A stretch of 64,000 nucleotides of DNA from positions 1,397,796 to 1,461,795 of the forward strand of contig NZ_FOXJ01000001.1 of the NCBI RefSeq assembly GCF_900115685.1, given 5' to 3'. The translations under genes were made by a program, and so were the position numbers. The DNA comes from Variovorax sp. 770b2 (GTDB taxonomy: Bacteria; Pseudomonadota; Gammaproteobacteria; Burkholderiales; Burkholderiaceae_C). The notes under the pieces were generated by a model, which made no database searches, had not been told where the DNA came from, and worked only from the letters and a program-made list of their open reading frames with translations. This document shows, piece after piece, positions 55,348 to 63,295 of this stretch (positions within the stretch are counted from its first letter, which is position 1; each line of letters opens with the position of its first letter).

Positions 55348-55677
55348 TCAGGCAGTCGCCATGCGGCGGCATTCGGCCTCGCATTGCCTACAGGCTTCGG
55401 CGCAGCGCTGGCAGTGGTCCATGTCGTGCGTCGCGCATTCGTTGCCGCAGAGCTGGCAGATATCGGCGCACAGCCCGCAGATGAGGCCGGCGTTCTCGCT
55501 GTTTCGCGCCATGGCACCCGCGGCAGTGGTGCAGATGGCGGCGCAATCCAGGTCCAGGCCGATGCAGCGCGTCATCGCGTCCGATGCTTCGCCGATGCAC
55601 GCGGCGGCGCAGCGGTTGCACGCGAGCGCGCAGGCATCGCACAGTGCGATGCAGCGCGAGAAATCCGCGGGCGTCAT
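55348..55677 (-). CDS. Cys-rich four-helix-bundle copper-binding protein (Csp3/DUF326-like)
   Basis: This 109-residue protein has 19 Cys, mostly spaced C-x2-C and C-x3-C on helices (CIALCDACALACNRCAAAC, CGLCADICQLCGNEC, CQRCAEACRQCEAEC). This is the layout of cytosolic copper-storage Csp3 proteins, whose helical bundle is lined with thiols binding many Cu(I). No signal peptide is present, favouring cytosolic storage. The start overlaps the upstream small gene as ATGA. Confidence 0.9.
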   Translation of the reverse strand: MTPADFSRCIALCDACALACNRCAAACIGEASDAMTRCIGLDLDCAAICTTAAGAMARNSENAGLICGLCADICQLCGNECATHDMDHCQRCAEACRQCEAECRRMATA

Positions 55678-55886
55678 CGCGTCCCCCCGCTTCGGCGGGA
55701 CTGGATCTGGTTGCCGCCCCCCACGTGGCTTTCGCGGTCGTGGCGGCTCTCGGGCGTGCGGCGCGGTTCGTTGCGGGAGGTGGGTTGCTGGTGGCCGGCC
55801 TTGTTGTGCGCCGAGGGTTGCGTGGTGTCGCTCTCGTCGCGTTCGTTCGTGTCGTCGCGGGTGTCGATGGTGCTGGGCTTTGTCAT
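55674..55886 (-). CDS. small hydrophilic disordered protein coupled to the copper-storage gene
   Basis: This 70-residue protein is made almost wholly of Asp, Glu, Arg, Ser, Thr, Gln, Asn and His, with no hydrophobic core and no Cys. AAGGAG lies at good distance from the ATG, and its stop overlaps the Csp3-like start as ATGA, so translation is likely. No family was recognised. His residues could bind metal, but that is speculation. Confidence 0.6.
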   Translation of the reverse strand: MTKPSTIDTRDDTNERDESDTTQPSAHNKAGHQQPTSRNEPRRTPESRHDRESHVGGGNQIQSRRSGGTR

Positions 55887-56146
55887 CGGGGCTCCTTGTG
55901 GGGGTAGACGTCGGGGGGTGAAAAACTTCTTTCTCTTCCCGCTGTGGGCCATGCCATGTGGGAGGAGGCCGACCCCGGGCGTCGGTCATGCCGCGCGTGT
56001 GGTTGCGTGGGGCTGCGCGCGGCCATGGCGGGGTTCCGCAGTTCCTCCTACACGGTGGAAAGCCGCCCACCGACGATTCGCGTTGCATGGCTTGCCTACC
56101 TTGGCTCGAAGTTTCTTTTTCTTTCGATTCACGCGGCCACATCCCC
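55887..56146. other. non-coding stretch between divergent genes, possible dispersed repeat
   Basis: This is about 260 bases with no convincing gene. Open frames on both strands lack ribosome-binding sites and family sequence. A block near 55925-56125 has the Pro/Arg-rich six-frame look of intergenic repeats in related genomes, followed by a T-rich tract (56110-56125). Promoters for both divergent operons must lie here, but none is clear. Confidence 0.35.
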
Positions 56147-57157
56147 ATGCTTCAACGCGTCCCCGACGATGCCCTCCTGCAGTTGCAGCTTCGCCACGGC
56201 GGTGACCTGGCGCTGAAGCATCTGGTCGATGCGCACATCGATGCGCTCGCGCGACCCGGTGCCGGCCAGACCCTGTCGCGCTGGCGGGTGCTGGCCGAAG
56301 TGGCAGCGCACGACCTCTCGCTGGTGAAGCTGTTCGAAGGACACACCGATGCGCTCGCGATCCTGGCCGAACTCGGCGGCGCCCCGGACACCCCGGCAGG
56401 CGCATCCTGGGGCACATGGTGTGCGGAGCCGCCCGATGCGCGCGTCACGCTCCACGCCGAAGAAGGCCGCCGCGTCCGCCTGACCGGCACCAAGGCCTGG
56501 TGCTCGGGCGCTGCGAGCGTGTCGCACGCCGTCGTCAGCTGCTGGAACGCGGCTGGCGAGCCCTGCCTCGCCGCCGTTGCGATGGACCAGCCCACTGTCT
56601 GGGTGACTGAAAACGGCTGGCACGCCGTCGGCATGGCCGCGAGCGGCAGCGTCGACGTGCGGTTCAACCGCGCGGTGGCCACGCAGATCGGCCGGCCCGG
56701 CGACTACGTGAACCGTGCCGGCTTCTGGCAGGGCGGCGCCGGCATCGCGGCCTGCTGGTTCGGCGGCGCGCTCGGCATTGCGCGCGGGGTCTGGCAGCGC
56801 AGGGGGCCCAAGCCCGACGCCCACCGCCTCGCGCACCTGGGCGCCATCGACGTGGCCCTGACCGCCGCGGCGGCGCAGTTGCGCGAAGCCGCCGCCTGGA
56901 TCGATCGCCATCCCGAGGACAACGCGCAACGCGTCGCCTTGCGCGCCCGCCTGGCCGTCGAGCAGGCCGCCAACGAGGTGATGCACCACGCCGGCCGCGC
57001 GGTCGGTGCCGGTCCGCTGTGCCGCGACCCGCGCTTTGCCCGCGCAATGGCGGACCTGCCGGTGTTCCTGCGCCAGAGCCATGCCGAGCGCGACCTCGCC
57101 GCGCTCGGCCAATTCGCCGCGAACGAGCAAGAGGAGCCGTCGTCATGGACGCTGTAG
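56147..57157 (+). CDS. acyl-CoA-dehydrogenase-like flavoprotein
   Basis: This 336-residue protein has the acyl-CoA dehydrogenase fold in reduced form: an N-terminal helical part, a beta domain (VRLTGTKAWCSGAASVSHAV, split) and a C-terminal helical part (LRARLAVEQAANEVMHHAGR). It is shorter than typical members, and the catalytic Glu is not identifiable by eye. The last 13 bases overlap the deacetylase gene. Its neighbours suggest that it modifies an acyl or sugar intermediate in a biosynthetic route, not beta-oxidation. Confidence 0.82.
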   Translation: MLQRVPDDALLQLQLRHGGDLALKHLVDAHIDALARPGAGQTLSRWRVLAEVAAHDLSLVKLFEGHTDALAILAELGGAPDTPAGASWGTWCAEPPDARVTLHAEEGRRVRLTGTKAWCSGAASVSHAVVSCWNAAGEPCLAAVAMDQPTVWVTENGWHAVGMAASGSVDVRFNRAVATQIGRPGDYVNRAGFWQGGAGIAACWFGGALGIARGVWQRRGPKPDAHRLAHLGAIDVALTAAAAQLREAAAWIDRHPEDNAQRVALRARLAVEQAANEVMHHAGRAVGAGPLCRDPRFARAMADLPVFLRQSHAERDLAALGQFAANEQEEPSSWTL

Positions 57158-57903
57158 CGCAACGCGCAATCCGCGGAGAAGGCACGACCGAGGCCGAGTG
57201 GAGCCGCTGGCCCGGTCTTGCACGCCTGCCCGTCATCGCTCCGCAGGACCTGGTCCCGAAGAACGCCCGCGCCGTGGTCGTCGCGCCGCACCCCGACGAC
57301 GAGGTGCTCTCGGTCGGCGGCCTGCTCGCGCAACTGGCCGCGTGCGGCCGGGCCGTCGAGGTGATCGCGGTCACCGACGGCACCGCCAGCCACCGGGGTT
57401 CGACCGAATGGCCCGTCGAACGTCTCGCACGCACCCGGCCGCGCGAGAGCCTGAAGGCGCTGCAGTGCCTGGGCCTGGCCATCGAGCCCATCCGCCTGGG
57501 CTTGCCCGATGGCGGCCTGAAAGCGCTGCGCGCCGTGCTCGCGGCGCGGCTGGTTTCATTGCTGCGGCCCGGCGATGTGGTGTTCACCACCTGGCGCCGC
57601 GATGGCCACCCCGATCACGAGGCGACCGGCGAGGCCTGCGCGCTGGCCGCCGCGAGCACCGGCGCGCGGCTGGCGGAAGTGCCCGTGTGGGGCTGGCATT
57701 GGTCACGCCCCGGCGACGTGCGCATGCCCTGGCAGCACGCCTTCCGGCTGCCGCTCAGCGAAGAGGCCGTGCGGCGCAAGCGCGCGGCGGTCAAGGCGTT
57801 CACCAGCCAATTGCGGCGCGATGCATCCACCGGCTCCGGGCCGGTGCTTCGCGCCACCACCGTCCAGCGCGCGGCGCGTCCCTTCGAGGTGATCTTCCTG
57901 TGA
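57145..57903 (+). CDS. PIG-L/LmbE-family zinc deacetylase
   Basis: This 252-residue deacetylase removes N-acetyl groups from sugars. Zinc ligands are in APHPDDE (His49, Asp52) and a later His in GHPDHEA. Family members act on GlcNAc-linked precursors, mycothiol and bacillithiol intermediates, and antibiotic scaffolds. GAGGAG precedes the ATG. It is second in a tight four-gene operon. Confidence 0.9.
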   Translation: MDAVAQRAIRGEGTTEAEWSRWPGLARLPVIAPQDLVPKNARAVVVAPHPDDEVLSVGGLLAQLAACGRAVEVIAVTDGTASHRGSTEWPVERLARTRPRESLKALQCLGLAIEPIRLGLPDGGLKALRAVLAARLVSLLRPGDVVFTTWRRDGHPDHEATGEACALAAASTGARLAEVPVWGWHWSRPGDVRMPWQHAFRLPLSEEAVRRKRAAVKAFTSQLRRDASTGSGPVLRATTVQRAARPFEVIFL

Positions 57904-58520
57904 GTACCAACAACACCAGCAATGACCAGCGGCCCTATTTCGATGCGCTCTATTCGGCCAGCGAAGACCCCTATGCGCTGCGCCAGCGCTGGTACGAGGC
58001 GCGCAAGCGGGCATTGCTGCTGGCCGCCTTGCCGCAGGCGCGCTACCGCCGGGTGTACGAACCGGGCTGCGGCATCGGCGAACTCACGCTGGCGCTCTCG
58101 CACCGCTGCGACCAGTTGCTGGCGAGCGATTTCTCGACGCACGCCGTGGAGATCGCGCGCAAGCGCACCGAAGGCCGCGCCAACGTGCGCGTCGCCCGGC
58201 ACGTGCTGCCCGCCGACTGGCCGCGCGAGGACGGCCGCTTCGACCTCATCGTGCTGAGCGAACTGGGCTACTTTCTCGACCGCAACGACATGCAACGCCT
58301 GGCCCGGTGCTGCGAAGAAACGCTGGAGGCCGACGGCACGCTCGTCGCCTGCGACTGGCGTCCCGATTTCGCGCAGCGCAGCCTGTCCACGAAGGACGTG
58401 CACGGCGCGCTCGCCGCGCTCGGGCTTGCCCGGCTGGCGCTGCATGAAGAGGACGATTTCGTGCTGCAGGTCTGGACGCGCGACAGCCGCTCGGTGGCCG
58501 AACGCGAGGGCATCCGGTGA
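57900..58520 (+). CDS. class I SAM-dependent methyltransferase (NodS-like)
   Basis: This 206-residue methyltransferase has motif I YEPGCGIGELTLAL, an acidic end of strand 2 (LASDFSTHAVEIAR) and motif IV DLIVLSELGYFLDR. It resembles NodS, which N-methylates deacetylated chitooligosaccharides, in size and order beside a deacetylase. The GTG overlaps the previous stop as GTGA. The substrate is inferred to be the amine freed by the PIG-L protein. Confidence 0.88.
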   Translation: MSTNNTSNDQRPYFDALYSASEDPYALRQRWYEARKRALLLAALPQARYRRVYEPGCGIGELTLALSHRCDQLLASDFSTHAVEIARKRTEGRANVRVARHVLPADWPREDGRFDLIVLSELGYFLDRNDMQRLARCCEETLEADGTLVACDWRPDFAQRSLSTKDVHGALAALGLARLALHEEDDFVLQVWTRDSRSVAEREGIR

Positions 58521-59215
58521 TCGGCGTCGTCATTCCCGCGCACAACGAGGCCGAGCGGATCGGCGCGGCGCTCCAGGCGGTGCTGCGTGCGGCGGCGCAT
58601 CCGGCGCTGCTGGGCGAGCCGGTCGGCGTGGCGGTGGTGCTCGACAGCTGCAGCGATTCGACGGACGCCGTGGTCGCGCAGTACCCGGTGGTCGGCGTCG
58701 CGCTCGATGCCCGCAACGTCGGCATCGCACGGGCCCGCGGTGCGGAGCTGTTCATCGCCAGCGGCGCGCGCTGGCTCGCCTTCACCGATGCCGACACGCT
58801 CGTCTCGCCGGACTGGCTCGTGAAGCAGCTGGCCGAGGACGCCGACGTCGTCTGCGGCTCTATCGGCGTGGAAGACTGGGGCGTCTGCGGTCTGGAAGGC
58901 AGCGCGGTGCAGGCGCATTTCGCGCGGCACTATGTCGATGCCGATGGCCACCGGCACATCCACGGCGCCAACCTGGGGGTATCGGCCGAGGCCTACTGCC
59001 GCGTGGGCGGTTTCCAGCCGCTCGCCTGCAGCGAAGACGTGGCGCTGGTCGAGGCGCTGCAGGCCGCCGGCGCCCGCATCGCATGGAGCGCGGGGCCGCG
59101 CGTGACGACCAGTGCCAGAACCGATGCACGCGCCCGCGGCGGCTTCGGCGACACCATCCTGGCCATGGTCGCGTCGCTCGCGAAGCCGCCCGAGGCGGGG
59201 CTCAGCCCGCTTTAG
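58517..59215 (+). CDS. family 2 glycosyltransferase
   Basis: This 232-residue GT-A glycosyltransferase begins with the family motif VVIPAHNEAERIG and has the metal-binding DxD in FTDADT and an acceptor-side GANLGVSAEAY and SEDVAL. GTG start overlaps the previous stop as GTGA. It has no membrane helices. Its last 14 bases overlap the convergent binding-protein gene. It completes the four-enzyme operon of unknown product. Confidence 0.88.
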   Translation: MIGVVIPAHNEAERIGAALQAVLRAAAHPALLGEPVGVAVVLDSCSDSTDAVVAQYPVVGVALDARNVGIARARGAELFIASGARWLAFTDADTLVSPDWLVKQLAEDADVVCGSIGVEDWGVCGLEGSAVQAHFARHYVDADGHRHIHGANLGVSAEAYCRVGGFQPLACSEDVALVEALQAAGARIAWSAGPRVTTSARTDARARGGFGDTILAMVASLAKPPEAGLSPL

Positions 59216-60770
59216 CCGCGGCCACCGACACGCCCCACAGCCGCGGCTTGCCTTCCCACACCGAGAAGCCATTGAGGCGCTTGCGCACGCCCCAGGCGTC
59301 GATGCCGTTGAACAGCATGACCATCGGCACCTGCTGGATCATCAGCGCGTGGAGCTGGTCGAACAGCGCCTGCCGCTTGGCCCGATCGGTCTCGGTGAAG
59401 CTCTCGTCCAGCAGCTTCAGGGCCTGCGGGTCTTCCCAGACCTTGCGCGCCTGCTTGTCCTTGGGGCCCGAGAACTGCTCGAAGCTCAGCGACGGGTCCA
59501 GGCGCGAGGAGTAGCTGAACGAGCTCATCTGGTAGTTGCCGCTGTTGTAGCGGTCCAGCTGCGTGGCCCATTCGAGCACCTCGATCTGCGCGTTGATGCC
59601 CACCGACTGCATCATGGCCTGCGCCAGCACCGCCACCGTGTAGCTGGGCACGTGGGCGCGCTTGTTGGTCTGGATGGTGATCTTCTCGTTCTTGTAGCCG
59701 GCCTCGCGCAAGAGCTTCGCGGCCAGCGCGGGGTCGTAGTGGTAGCCCTTCTTCTCGGCCGCGCCGTAGAAGGCCGAGCCCTTGTGGATCGCCGAGTTGT
59801 TGACCGAGCCCAGGCCCTCGGAGGCGGCGGCCACGATCTGCTCCATGTCCAGCGAGGCCGCGATCGCCTGGCGCAGCTTCACGTTCTTGAGCAGCGGGTC
59901 GCGCGTCTGGAACAGCAAGGTGTTCTTCACGGCCTCGGTGGGTGCCTGCACGACGAGGTTGCGGTCGGTCTTGAGTTCCTGCGCGTCGCTGGAGGTGATC
60001 TGTCCCGCGTCGATGGCGCCGGACTTCAGGCCCGCCGCGGCGGTGGCCGCATCGGGCACGACCAGGAAGCGCACCGTGTCCACCAGCGGCGCCTTCAGGC
60101 CCACGTAACCGTCGGCCTTGGTGGCGCCCGGCGACGAGGTGTAGCCCTTGAAGGCCGTCACCGTGACGTATTCGCCGCGCTTCCATTCGCCGAACTTGAA
60201 GGGGCCGGTGCCCACGGGCTTGTCCCAGCTGCCGTCGGCCTTGACCGAGCTCTTGTGCAGCACGGCGGTCATGCCGCAGTCCGCGCGCGCCAGCGTGTCC
60301 AGGAATACGGCCGAGGGGCGGTTGATCTTCATCACGAAGGTGGCGTCGTCGGGCGTCGAGGTCTCGACCACCTTCAGGCCGCCGCGCCCGTCGTATTCGC
60401 TCAGGCAGCGCCAGTCGGTCTTGGGGTCCATGTAGCGCTTCCAGCTCCAGGCGACATCGGCCGAGGTGAGCGGCGCGTCGTTGTGGAACTTCACGCCCCG
60501 GCGCAACTTGAAGGTGTAGGTGAGGCCGTCCTTGGAGACATCGACCGACTGCGCGAGCAGCGGGCCCACGCTGCCGTCCTGCCTGTAGCCCACCAGCCCC
60601 TCGACCATGTTGAGCACGATGCCGTCGGTGGTGTTGTCGCGGTTCACGCCGGGGTTGGTGGAGCGGATGTCGGCCGGCTGGGCGACCGTCACGGTGGTCT
60701 GGGCCAGTGCCGTGGCGCATGCGAGGCCGGCGCCGGCGAGGGCTGCGAGTCGGAAGAGGGGACGAGGCAT
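59202..60770 (-). CDS. family 5 substrate-binding protein of a peptide/opine ABC importer
   Basis: This 522-residue periplasmic binding protein has a signal peptide ending near ALA-QTTVTV. Family 5 sequence includes YTFKLRRGVKFHNDAPLTSADV, split, VGTGPFKFGEWKRGEYV, and a C-terminal lobe ending PMVMLFNGIDAWGVRKRLNG. The class binds dipeptides, oligopeptides, nickel complexes or opines; the ligand is not decidable here. It is the last gene of the leftward operon. Confidence 0.92.
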   Translation of the reverse strand: MPRPLFRLAALAGAGLACATALAQTTVTVAQPADIRSTNPGVNRDNTTDGIVLNMVEGLVGYRQDGSVGPLLAQSVDVSKDGLTYTFKLRRGVKFHNDAPLTSADVAWSWKRYMDPKTDWRCLSEYDGRGGLKVVETSTPDDATFVMKINRPSAVFLDTLARADCGMTAVLHKSSVKADGSWDKPVGTGPFKFGEWKRGEYVTVTAFKGYTSSPGATKADGYVGLKAPLVDTVRFLVVPDAATAAAGLKSGAIDAGQITSSDAQELKTDRNLVVQAPTEAVKNTLLFQTRDPLLKNVKLRQAIAASLDMEQIVAAASEGLGSVNNSAIHKGSAFYGAAEKKGYHYDPALAAKLLREAGYKNEKITIQTNKRAHVPSYTVAVLAQAMMQSVGINAQIEVLEWATQLDRYNSGNYQMSSFSYSSRLDPSLSFEQFSGPKDKQARKVWEDPQALKLLDESFTETDRAKRQALFDQLHALMIQQVPMVMLFNGIDAWGVRKRLNGFSVWEGKPRLWGVSVAAAKAG

Positions 60771-60804
60771 GGGGGAACTCCTGCGATCAAGAAAAGATGG
60801 GCGG

Positions 60805-62466
60805 TCAGGCGAGGGCGGCTTCGGCGCCGAAGCGCCAGCGCAGCCGCACGCCGCCGGTATCGGTCGGCTCCAGCGCCGGAATGGCCGAGAGCAGCTTGCG
60901 CGTGTAGTCCTGCTGCGGCGCATCGAACACGGTGTCGCGCGAGCCTTGTTCGACGATGCGGCCGTCCTGCATCACGATCACGCGGTCGGCCACCTGCTCG
61001 ACCACGCCCAGGTCGTGGCTGATGAACAGGCACGAGAAGCCGTGGCGTTTCTGCAGCTGCGCGAACAGTTCGAGCACCTGCGCGCGAACCGTCACGTCCA
61101 GGGCCGACACGGGCTCATCGGCGATCACGAACGCGGGCCGGCGCACGAGCGCCCGCGCAATCGCCACGCGCTGCCGCTGGCCGCCGGAGAGCTCGTGCGC
61201 ATGGCGCGGCGAATAGGCCGTGCCGAGCCCGACTTCGTCGAGCACCTCGGCCACGCGCTTGGCCTTGTCGGCAGAAGACATGCCCTTGACCAGCCGCAGC
61301 CCTTCGCCCACGAGCTGGCCGATGGTCATGCGCGGATCGAGCGAGGCGTACGGGTCCTGGAACACCATCTGGCATTGCAGCCGGTAGTCGAGCCAGCCCG
61401 CGTCCGAGCGTGCGATGGAGCGGCCGCGAAAAAGGATCTCGCCGCCGCTCGGCTTCAGCAGCCCGGCAATGGCGCGGCCCAGCGTGGTCTTGCCCGAACC
61501 CGAGCCGCCGACGACCGCGACCACTTCGCGCGGCCGCACCACGAGATCGATGCCGTGCAGCGCGCGCTTGGGCACCGCCTTGGCGAACAGCCGGCGGTGG
61601 CCGGGGTAGTCGATGACCAGGTTGCGCACCTGGACGACGGGCGCATCGTCCACCACCTCGCGCGCGGGCAGGCGGCGCGGCATGGCCTGCAGCAGCTCGC
61701 GGGTGTATTGGTGCTTCGGATGTTCGAGCAGGTCGTCGGTGTTGCCGGTTTCCTTCACTTCGCCATGCCGCATCACGACCATGCGCTGCGTGAAGCGCGC
61801 GACCATCGGCAGGTCGTGGCTGATCATCAGCACGGCCGTCCGATGCTCGCGCGTGAGGCCGACCATCAGCTCCAGCACGTCGCGCTGCACCACGGCGTCC
61901 AGCGCGGTGGTGGGTTCGTCCGCAATCAGCAGTGCGGGCTCCAGCAGCATCACCGAGGCCAGCATCATCCGCTGGCGCATGCCGCCCGAGAACTCGTGCG
62001 GCCAGGCCGCGAGCGCACCCTTGGGGTCGCGGATGCCGACGCGCGCCAGCATGTCGAGAATGCGTGCGTCGCGCGCGGACTGCGAGAGGTCGCGGCGGTG
62101 CAGCGCGAGCGCTTCGCCCAGCTGCCTGCCGATGGTCATCGACGGATTCAGCGAGGTCATCGGCTCCTGGAACACCATGCCCACGCGCGCGCCGCGCAGC
62201 TCGCGCAGCCGCGATGGCTTGGCGAGCGCCAGGTCTTCGCCTTCGAAAAGGATGCGGCCGGCCGTGCGCACCAGCGGCGGCGGCGTGAGGCCCATGAGGG
62301 CGCGCGCGGCCTGCGTCTTGCCGCTGCCCGATTCGCCGACGATGCCGACCATCTCGCCCGGCGCGATGTCGAAGGACACGTTGCGCACGATCTCGCGGCC
62401 GCCGAGGCCCACGGCGAGCGTCAGGCCCTGCACGCTGACCAGTGGGGTGTTCGTGGTGGTCGTCAT
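60805..62466 (-). CDS. duplicated ABC ATPase of a peptide/opine importer (YejF/GsiA-like)
   Basis: This 553-residue protein holds two ATPase domains in one chain, equal to DppD plus DppF. The first has Walker A GESGSGKTQ, signature FSGGMRQRMM and LLIADEPTTALD. The second has GGSGSGKTT, LSGGQRQRVA and FVIADEPVSALD. Switch His residues are present in both (ISHDLPMV, ISHDLGVV). The start overlaps the permease stop as ATGA. Confidence 0.93.
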   Translation of the reverse strand: MTTTTNTPLVSVQGLTLAVGLGGREIVRNVSFDIAPGEMVGIVGESGSGKTQAARALMGLTPPPLVRTAGRILFEGEDLALAKPSRLRELRGARVGMVFQEPMTSLNPSMTIGRQLGEALALHRRDLSQSARDARILDMLARVGIRDPKGALAAWPHEFSGGMRQRMMLASVMLLEPALLIADEPTTALDAVVQRDVLELMVGLTREHRTAVLMISHDLPMVARFTQRMVVMRHGEVKETGNTDDLLEHPKHQYTRELLQAMPRRLPAREVVDDAPVVQVRNLVIDYPGHRRLFAKAVPKRALHGIDLVVRPREVVAVVGGSGSGKTTLGRAIAGLLKPSGGEILFRGRSIARSDAGWLDYRLQCQMVFQDPYASLDPRMTIGQLVGEGLRLVKGMSSADKAKRVAEVLDEVGLGTAYSPRHAHELSGGQRQRVAIARALVRRPAFVIADEPVSALDVTVRAQVLELFAQLQKRHGFSCLFISHDLGVVEQVADRVIVMQDGRIVEQGSRDTVFDAPQQDYTRKLLSAIPALEPTDTGGVRLRWRFGAEAALA

Positions 62467-63290
62467 TGCACGCCCTTCATGCGTGGGTCGAGCCAGTCGC
62501 GCACCGCGTCGCCCAGCAGGTTGATGCCCAGCAGCGTCAGCGCGATGCACAGGCCCGGAAGAATGGAGAGGTAGCTGGCCTGCGCCATGAACGGGCGGGC
62601 CGAGGCGAGCATGTTGCCCCACGTGGGCGCCGGCGGCGGCACGCCCAGGCCGAGGAACGAGAGCGCGCTCTCGGCCAATATGACCCAGCCGAACATCGAG
62701 GTGGCCAGCACCGTGAGCGGCGCGGTGCAGTTGGGCAGCACGTGGCGCACCATCGTGTAGAGCTCGGAGTTGCCGAGCACGCGCGAGGATTCGATGAACT
62801 CCTTCTCGCGCAGCGACAGCACCGTGCCGCGCACGATGCGCGTCACCGACGGCGTGTAGGCCAGGCCGAGCGCGAGCACGATGCCGTACTGGTTCGCGCC
62901 CACCACCGCGAGCAGCCCCAGCGCCAGCAAGAGGCCCGGGAACGCCAGCAGGGCGTTGTTGAAGGCCATCACGATGCGGTCGGTCCAGCCGCGCAAAAAG
63001 CCCGTCAGCACGCCGACGATGCTGCCCACCACGATGGAGAAAGTCACCGTGAGCACGGCGATCCACACGCTGGTGGCGGCGCCGGCCATGAGGCGCGAGA
63101 GCTCGTCGCGGCCGAATTCGTCGGTGCCCAGCAGGTAGGCGCCGCCCGGCAGCTTCAGGCGCGAGCCGAAGTTGATGCGCAGCGGATCGTGCGGCGTCCA
63201 CGCGAGGCTGATGAGCGCCGCGGCCACGATCAGGCCGACGATGACGATGCCGATCAGGGCGTTGAGGGGAATGCGTTTCTTGCGGGTCAT
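62463..63290 (-). CDS. DppC-type ABC permease
   Basis: This 275-residue permease has an N-terminal helix, the OppC-type leader with LLGTDEFGRDELSRL, several helices and the EAA loop (IESSRVLGNSELYTMVRHVL). A GTG at 63299 overlaps the upstream stop as GTGA and is an alternative start; neither has a strong ribosome-binding site. It forms the channel with the DppB-type permease. Confidence 0.9.
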   Translation of the reverse strand: MTRKKRIPLNALIGIVIVGLIVAAALISLAWTPHDPLRINFGSRLKLPGGAYLLGTDEFGRDELSRLMAGAATSVWIAVLTVTFSIVVGSIVGVLTGFLRGWTDRIVMAFNNALLAFPGLLLALGLLAVVGANQYGIVLALGLAYTPSVTRIVRGTVLSLREKEFIESSRVLGNSELYTMVRHVLPNCTAPLTVLATSMFGWVILAESALSFLGLGVPPPAPTWGNMLASARPFMAQASYLSILPGLCIALTLLGINLLGDAVRDWLDPRMKGVQ

Positions 63291-63295
63291 CGTGT

